A DNA stretch of 8,791 nt from Limnohabitans sp. GTDB lineage: Bacteria > Pseudomonadota > Gammaproteobacteria > Burkholderiales > Burkholderiaceae_C. Below are positions 6,398 to 8,791 of the stretch, one piece after another. The translations under genes and the position numbers were made by a program. The stretch's first letter is position 1; each line of letters starts with the position of its first letter. The notes under the pieces were generated by a model. The model had not been told where the DNA came from, ran no database searches, and saw nothing but the letters and a program-made list of their open reading frames with translations. The DNA is taken from the NCBI GenBank assembly GCA_021731425.1, contig JAKFXJ010000242.1:1-8791 (forward strand). Reading direction: 5' to 3'.

Positions 6398-6431
6398 TTT
6401 TCCTAGGGATTACACCCAATTTTCATAGGGA
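6398..6431. promoter_or_regulatory. Paired direct-repeat sites 22 bp apart, resembling BvgA/NarL-type response-regulator sites
   Basis: TTTTCCTAGGGA (6398-6409) and TTTTCATAGGGA (6420-6431) differ at one position and are spaced 22 bp, about two helical turns. The first contains TTTCCTA, the heptad known for BvgA of Bordetella, whose dimers bind in tandem every 22 bp. They lie 32 bases upstream of the Tgl-like gene and just past the stop of the phosphatase gene. They would control the Tgl-like gene by activation or repression. The regulator itself is not in the window. Confidence 0.4.
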
Positions 6432-6442
6432 AATTCAGCGTT

Positions 6443-7117
6443 TTAAGCGAAGGTGATCCAGTCTTTGTAGGCGTCGCTGTCCAGGTGAGGCAGGGTGTTG
6501 TAGGTCAGCAGCATGTGACGCTTGGGTGTGAACACGAACTCGGTCAGCGCCGTGTTGCGGATGCGCAGGTTCAGCTCGATGGTGGTCTCGGGCGGTGTAC
6601 CCAGCACGCGGCCTACAGCGGTGGAGATAGGGCCGCCGCTGGAGACAATCATCACGTCTCCCGTGTGGTTTTGCCGCACATGGTCGAGCGCGGCCTCGAT
6701 GCCGCCCACAAAGTCGGCGTAGCTGGTCATGTCACGCGGCTGGGTGCGCCCGGCCATCCAGGCCTGCAGCGCGTCGCGCAGCAGCCTGAAGTGGTTGCGG
6801 TACAGCTCGGGCGTGTCGGGTTTGGCCAGTGGTTCGGGGTGGATGGATTCGATCAGCGCGTGGCTGTCGTATTCGTTCAAGCCTGGCCAGATTGCTGGGG
6901 TGTGCGGCAGGCCCGCGCCTTCGGCAATGCCTTCCCAGGTTTGGCGGTGGCGCTTCAAGCTGCCCATGAGCACTGCTTCGATCGGCTTGCCCTGCAGTTT
7001 GGGCCGCAAATACTCACCCAAGCGCACGGCCTGTTGGCGGCCCAGAGGGCTGAGTTGATCGTAGTCATCGGCCCCAAAAGAGGCTTGTCCGTGGCGGACC
7101 AAATAGAGTGTTCCCAT
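6443..7117 (-). CDS. Histidine-phosphatase-superfamily protein (phosphoglycerate-mutase-like)
   Basis: Members use a phospho-histidine intermediate to remove or move phosphate groups; the substrate here is unknown. From the ATG at 7115-7117 the product has 224 residues and begins MGTLYLVRHGQASFG, with Arg8-His9-Gly10 forming the classic RHG motif. The arginine region SLKRHRQT (53-60) corresponds to the usual S-x-x-x-R-x-x-Q-T. Glu82 in GLNEYD is the likely acid residue. Where most members have a second catalytic histidine before the glycine pair, this protein reads MIVSSGGPIS (156-165), so Ser160 replaces it. A GTG at 7159 would add 14 residues; the ATG is preferred because the RHG strand normally starts the protein. 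No Shine-Dalgarno site is evident. The gene lies 88 bases after the dehydratase gene and 76 before the Tgl-like gene on the same strand. It is too short and too divergent to be called glycolytic phosphoglycerate mutase. Confidence 0.85.
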   Translation of the reverse strand: MGTLYLVRHGQASFGADDYDQLSPLGRQQAVRLGEYLRPKLQGKPIEAVLMGSLKRHRQTWEGIAEGAGLPHTPAIWPGLNEYDSHALIESIHPEPLAKPDTPELYRNHFRLLRDALQAWMAGRTQPRDMTSYADFVGGIEAALDHVRQNHTGDVMIVSSGGPISTAVGRVLGTPPETTIELNLRIRNTALTEFVFTPKRHMLLTYNTLPHLDSDAYKDWITFA

Positions 7118-7161
7118 GGTGGGGATTCTGTGCGGGGAGGTCTGCAGTCTTTGTCCCACGA

Positions 7162-7185
7162 GCGACGGCCAGAATTTGGCGTCGC
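7162..7185. repeat. Imperfect hairpin between the dehydratase and phosphatase genes
   Basis: GCGACG (7162-7167) pairs with CGTCGC (7180-7185), and CCA (7169-7171) with TGG (7177-7179). One G is unpaired at 7168 and the loop is GAATT. This gives nine pairs just downstream of the dehydratase stop. No T tract follows on the minus strand, so it may slow or process the message instead of ending it. Confidence 0.4.
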
Positions 7186-7205
7186 CGTTGGCGAGTGCGC
7201 ATGGC

Positions 7206-8174
7206 TCAGAAGTGCTTTTTCAAGACGCTGCAAAGCATATCGGTGTCCACATTTCCGCCGCACAGGGTGGTGCCGACCTGCAGGCCTTTGAGCTGGTCTT
7301 TGTCTGCCCAAGCGGCGGCAAAGCTGGCGGCACCCGCGCCTTCGGCCAGGTTGTGCGTGTCGGTGTACAGGTCGCGCATGGCCTGTGCAACTTGTGTGTC
7401 GTTGACCTGCACCACACGGTCCAATCCCGCTTGCAGGATGGCCAGCGCTTGCGGGTCAGCGCGGCGCACGGCCATGCCGTCGGCCAGTGTGGTGCTGACC
7501 GGGGCTTCCACCACGCAGCCTGCTGCCATCGAGTCGGCGTAGGTGGTGGCATGGGCACTCACGACACCGACCACTTTGACAGCGTGCCCCAAGGCGTGTT
7601 TGGCCGCCAAGGCGGCGCAGGCACCAGAGCCCAGTCCGATGGGCACATACAAGACGTCGAGTGCTGGGACAGCCCGCAAAAACTCGACCCATGCGGTCGC
7701 AACGCCCAGCACCAGTGCGGGGTGGTAGCTGGGAACCATGTGGGCGCCGCTTTCTAGGGCGAGGGCTTGGGCGTGTTCGCGGGCGTCTTGGAAGTCGTCA
7801 CCATGCTCCACCAAACGAGCGCCCAAGGCCCGCATGGCGGTGTTCTTTTCGATGGAGTTACCCCTCGGGACCACGATGGTGCAGGCGACGCCGTGCCGTG
7901 CTGCGGCGTAGGCAATGCTCTGGCCGTGGTTGCCTCGGGTGGCGCTGATGACTTCTTGGGGCAAACGCTGGGTGTTGCGCAAGTGTTCGAAATACGTCAA
8001 ACCGCCCCGGACCTTGAACGCCCCGACCGGTGTGTGGTTCTCGTGCTTGACCCAGCAGTCGGTGCCCAGCCGTTGGCTGAGCGTGGCCCAGCGGTATTGC
8101 GGCGTGGGGCCAAAGGCCGCGTACACGGTTTGGGCGGCGGCTTCGATCTGTGAAAGCGTGGGCAGGTCGGTCAT
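7206..8174 (-). CDS. PLP-dependent threonine dehydratase-like protein (fold type II, no ACT domain)
   Basis: Threonine/serine dehydratases deaminate L-threonine to 2-oxobutanoate, or L-serine to pyruvate, with a pyridoxal-phosphate cofactor. From the ATG at 8172-8174 the product has 322 residues. The PLP lysine is Lys54 in VGAFKVRGG. SATRGNHGQS (77-86) is the asparagine loop, GLGSG (180-184) is the phosphate-binding glycine loop, and CGGN (305-308) supplies the residue facing the PLP ring nitrogen. There is no C-terminal ACT regulatory domain, so feedback control like that of biosynthetic IlvA is not expected. ATG 8196-8198 would add eight residues and is a real alternative. The PhzF gene ends 34 bases upstream on the same strand. 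Related folds act as serine racemase or hydroxyaspartate dehydratase, so the exact substrate is open. Confidence 0.85.
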   Translation of the reverse strand: MTDLPTLSQIEAAAQTVYAAFGPTPQYRWATLSQRLGTDCWVKHENHTPVGAFKVRGGLTYFEHLRNTQRLPQEVISATRGNHGQSIAYAAARHGVACTIVVPRGNSIEKNTAMRALGARLVEHGDDFQDAREHAQALALESGAHMVPSYHPALVLGVATAWVEFLRAVPALDVLYVPIGLGSGACAALAAKHALGHAVKVVGVVSAHATTYADSMAAGCVVEAPVSTTLADGMAVRRADPQALAILQAGLDRVVQVNDTQVAQAMRDLYTDTHNLAEGAGAASFAAAWADKDQLKGLQVGTTLCGGNVDTDMLCSVLKKHF

Positions 8175-8208
8175 GGTCTTTTCAGGGTCAAGTGACATCA
8201 AGTGCCCA

Positions 8209-8791
8209 TCAGAGCGTGACCAGGCCTTGGATGCAGCCCACCACATCGCCGCCTACCCAGACTTGGCCACTTTCGTCTTGTGATAAAAACACCTGACCGG
8301 CGCGGCCCAGCGCGGTGCCCTTGCGGGCGCTGTAGCGGGTGGGCATGTGGCCTTCGGCCATCAGCCATTGGGCCAGCGACGCATTGAGGCTGCCGGTGAC
8401 CGGGTCTTCGGCGATGCCCACTGGGGCTGCAAAGGCGCGTACTTCCAGATCGGTGGGGTCGTTGTTGATGCGGGTGGATGCCGCAAAGGCGCGGGCCTCG
8501 CGGTTGGCGCGGCGGATGAGGCCGTTTGCTGAGTGGTTGGCGCTGGCCTCACGTTTGGCCGCCACACCGACCTTGGTGTTGAGGCGCTTGAGCGTCGCAT
8601 GATCGGGTTCCAGCGCGAGCAGGCTGTCCACCGAGTCGATCAAAAAGCCCATCCAGTGCGGGCCGTTGTTCAGGTCTTGCGCGGCCAGCACCTCGTCGGC
8701 GTGCAGGCCCAGCGCGGCCAGCACCTCGGCCAGCAGGGCTGGCGCTGGGGTCTGGCGTTGCAAGGGCGGGGCGGCAAAAGCCCAGTGGCCA
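8209..8791 (-). CDS. PhzF-family isomerase, C-terminal part, cut by right window edge
   Basis: PhzF-family proteins have the diaminopimelate-epimerase fold. PhzF itself isomerises a dihydroxyanthranilate intermediate in phenazine synthesis, but most homologues have unknown substrates, and no phenazine genes are visible here. The last 193 residues are present; the frame stays open to the right edge, reading GHWAFAAPPLQRQ at the break. The hallmark is EDPVTGSLNASLAQWL, with DPVTGS at visible residues 129-134. It is followed by YSARKGTALGRAGQVFL and a VWVGGDVVG end, which are typical C-terminal family features. The N-terminal half with the catalytic glutamate is outside the window. A stretch rich in Ala, Arg and Asn (roughly visible residues 76-112) precedes the EVRAFAAP strand and seems longer than in many homologues. 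It lies directly upstream of the dehydratase gene and probably shares its transcript. Confidence 0.85.
   Translation of the reverse strand, partial: GHWAFAAPPLQRQTPAPALLAEVLAALGLHADEVLAAQDLNNGPHWMGFLIDSVDSLLALEPDHATLKRLNTKVGVAAKREASANHSANGLIRRANREARAFAASTRINNDPTDLEVRAFAAPVGIAEDPVTGSLNASLAQWLMAEGHMPTRYSARKGTALGRAGQVFLSQDESGQVWVGGDVVGCIQGLVTL

Noticed and set aside
5716..6456. 246-codon plus-strand frame opposite the Tgl-like gene
   Set aside because: It is antisense to a gene with clear family-like motifs and a sensible start. The product is Gly/Gln/Val-rich with no recognisable domain. The similar 6485-7291 frame opposite the phosphatase gene is rejected for the same reason.
5188..8791. A single functional system formed by the four right-hand genes
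   Set aside because: The genes are co-directional and close, but a PhzF-like isomerase, a dehydratase, a phosphatase-like protein and a Tgl-like protein share no known pathway. Putative sites before the last gene suggest separate control.

Overview
The window looks like chromosome from a GC-rich betaproteobacterium, most likely of the order Burkholderiales and probably Comamonadaceae (Limnohabitans/Rhodoferax-like). This rests on the hemE and PriA sequences, which resemble Comamonadaceae proteins as I remember them, on strong G/C preference at third codon positions, and on short leaders with few strong Shine-Dalgarno sites. No database search was run. I see no tRNA, rRNA, insertion sequence, integrase, phage gene or CRISPR array.

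Left part, all on the minus strand, read from high to low coordinates: a long dsbD-type protein-disulfide reductase gene (1859-4231), hemE for uroporphyrinogen decarboxylase (662-1777), and the first 95 codons of priA, the replication-restart helicase (286 to the left edge). hemE and priA are separated by 375 bases of AT-rich, probably non-coding DNA. That gap holds two DnaA-box matches, a 10-bp direct repeat and a small hairpin. dsbD is divergent from a creatininase-family amidohydrolase gene (4321-5169, plus strand). The short gap between them carries two strong inverted repeats that would lie in the dsbD leader.

Right part, four genes on the minus strand, again read from high to low: the 3' part of a PhzF-family isomerase gene (right edge to 8209), a PLP-dependent threonine dehydratase-like gene (7206-8174), a histidine-phosphatase-superfamily gene (6443-7117) and a 392-residue protein (5188-6366). 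They are closely spaced (34, 88 and 76 bases) and could be partly co-transcribed, but no shared pathway is evident. The last gene converges on the creatininase-family gene with an 18-base gap.

The most interesting item is the 392-residue protein. Its central 190 residues match, by eye and from memory, the Bacillus spore-coat transglutaminase Tgl, including the Cys region. It has extra N- and C-terminal parts, and the Glu residues used by Tgl seem to be replaced. Just upstream of it lie two direct-repeat sites 22 bp apart that resemble BvgA-type (LuxR/NarL-family) response-regulator sites. The other genes are ordinary housekeeping or general metabolic genes.
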